From: JABZIP01 sp052173355
GTDB taxonomy: Bacteria > Bacillota > Clostridia > Peptostreptococcales > Anaerovoracaceae
Direction: 5' to 3'
Assembly: GCA_052173355.1 (NCBI GenBank)
Contig: JBQMYS010000023.1
Coordinates: 1-21,226 of the forward strand
DNA: 21,226 bases
Part shown: positions 21,166-21,226 of the stretch, one piece after another
Numbering within the stretch: the stretch's first letter is position 1
Layout: each line of letters starts with the position of its first letter
Position numbers and translations under genes: made by a program
The notes under the pieces: model-generated
Databases searched by the model: none
Seen by the model: the letters and a program-made list of their open reading frames with translations, nothing else
Told to the model about the DNA's origin: nothing

Positions 21166-21226
21166 TTAAAAAAGAGATTTCAATTCTGCAATATAGTCCA
21201 AACCAAAAACTTCTATTTCATCTAAT
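21166..21226 (-). CDS. C-terminal fragment of a gene cut by the window edge
   Basis: A minus-strand frame is open from the right edge to TAA at 21166-21168 and encodes LDEIEVFGLDYIAELKSLF. Composition is natural for a protein C-terminus, but 19 residues are too few to identify anything. The 90 bases to its left (21076-21165) hold TTGACA on the minus strand (21138-21143) without a matching -10 box. Confidence 0.35.
   Translation of the reverse strand, partial: LDEIEVFGLDYIAELKSLF

Overview
The window looks like chromosome from a low-GC Gram-positive anaerobe, most likely a member of the Clostridia. The evidence is AT-rich genes with strong AGGAGG ribosome binding sites, an Ile T-box leader, a Firmicutes-type infC-rpmI-rplT leader, a YerC/YecD-type regulator, ComEA and a Spo0A-like DNA-binding domain. 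No rRNA, tRNA or CRISPR array was seen. From about 2.9 kb to the right edge every confident gene is on the minus strand. Only the first 1.1 kb carries plus-strand genes.

Left accessory part (1-2870): a plus-strand lipoprotein gene whose promoter is followed by a C9 run at the expected start of transcription; a small plus-strand gene of unknown function; a GC-rich stretch with two very strong hairpins; and a tyrosine recombinase gene broken by one frameshift. This resembles the remnant of an integrated element.

Housekeeping part (2871-19950), in minus-strand transcription order from the right: rplU-rpmA with its own promoter, leader and terminator; obgE, an HD-domain protein, a radical SAM protein and its DUF2344 partner; comEA followed 2 bp later by a stand-alone Spo0A-C-like protein; a YerC-like regulator, a phosphopantetheinyl transferase and recX; ileS (behind a T-box) with rlmN; infC-rpmI-rplT (behind an L20-type leader); then a lipoprotein related to trigger factor, nrdR, cmk and a Cof-type HAD phosphatase, ending at a perfect bidirectional terminator. 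Most genes serve translation, ribosome assembly or nucleotide metabolism.

Right accessory part (19950-21226): a 34-codon remnant of an S-layer-homology (SLH) domain gene, a two-gene operon that looks like a VapD-like toxin with a partner protein, a 40-codon small ORF and the tail of one more gene. A 24-bp sequence at the 3' end of the SLH remnant recurs exactly, in inverted orientation, at the left edge of the window almost 20 kb away.

The points most worth a second look are: the isoleucyl-tRNA synthetase, which has GIHH where class I enzymes have HxGH; the receiver-less Spo0A-C protein coupled to comEA; the membrane-anchored trigger-factor-like lipoprotein; the rplU-rpmA pair without the Prp protease gene and without the L27 extension; a cluster of perfect palindromes inside cmk; and the candidate toxin-antitoxin operon with a palindrome over its -10 box.
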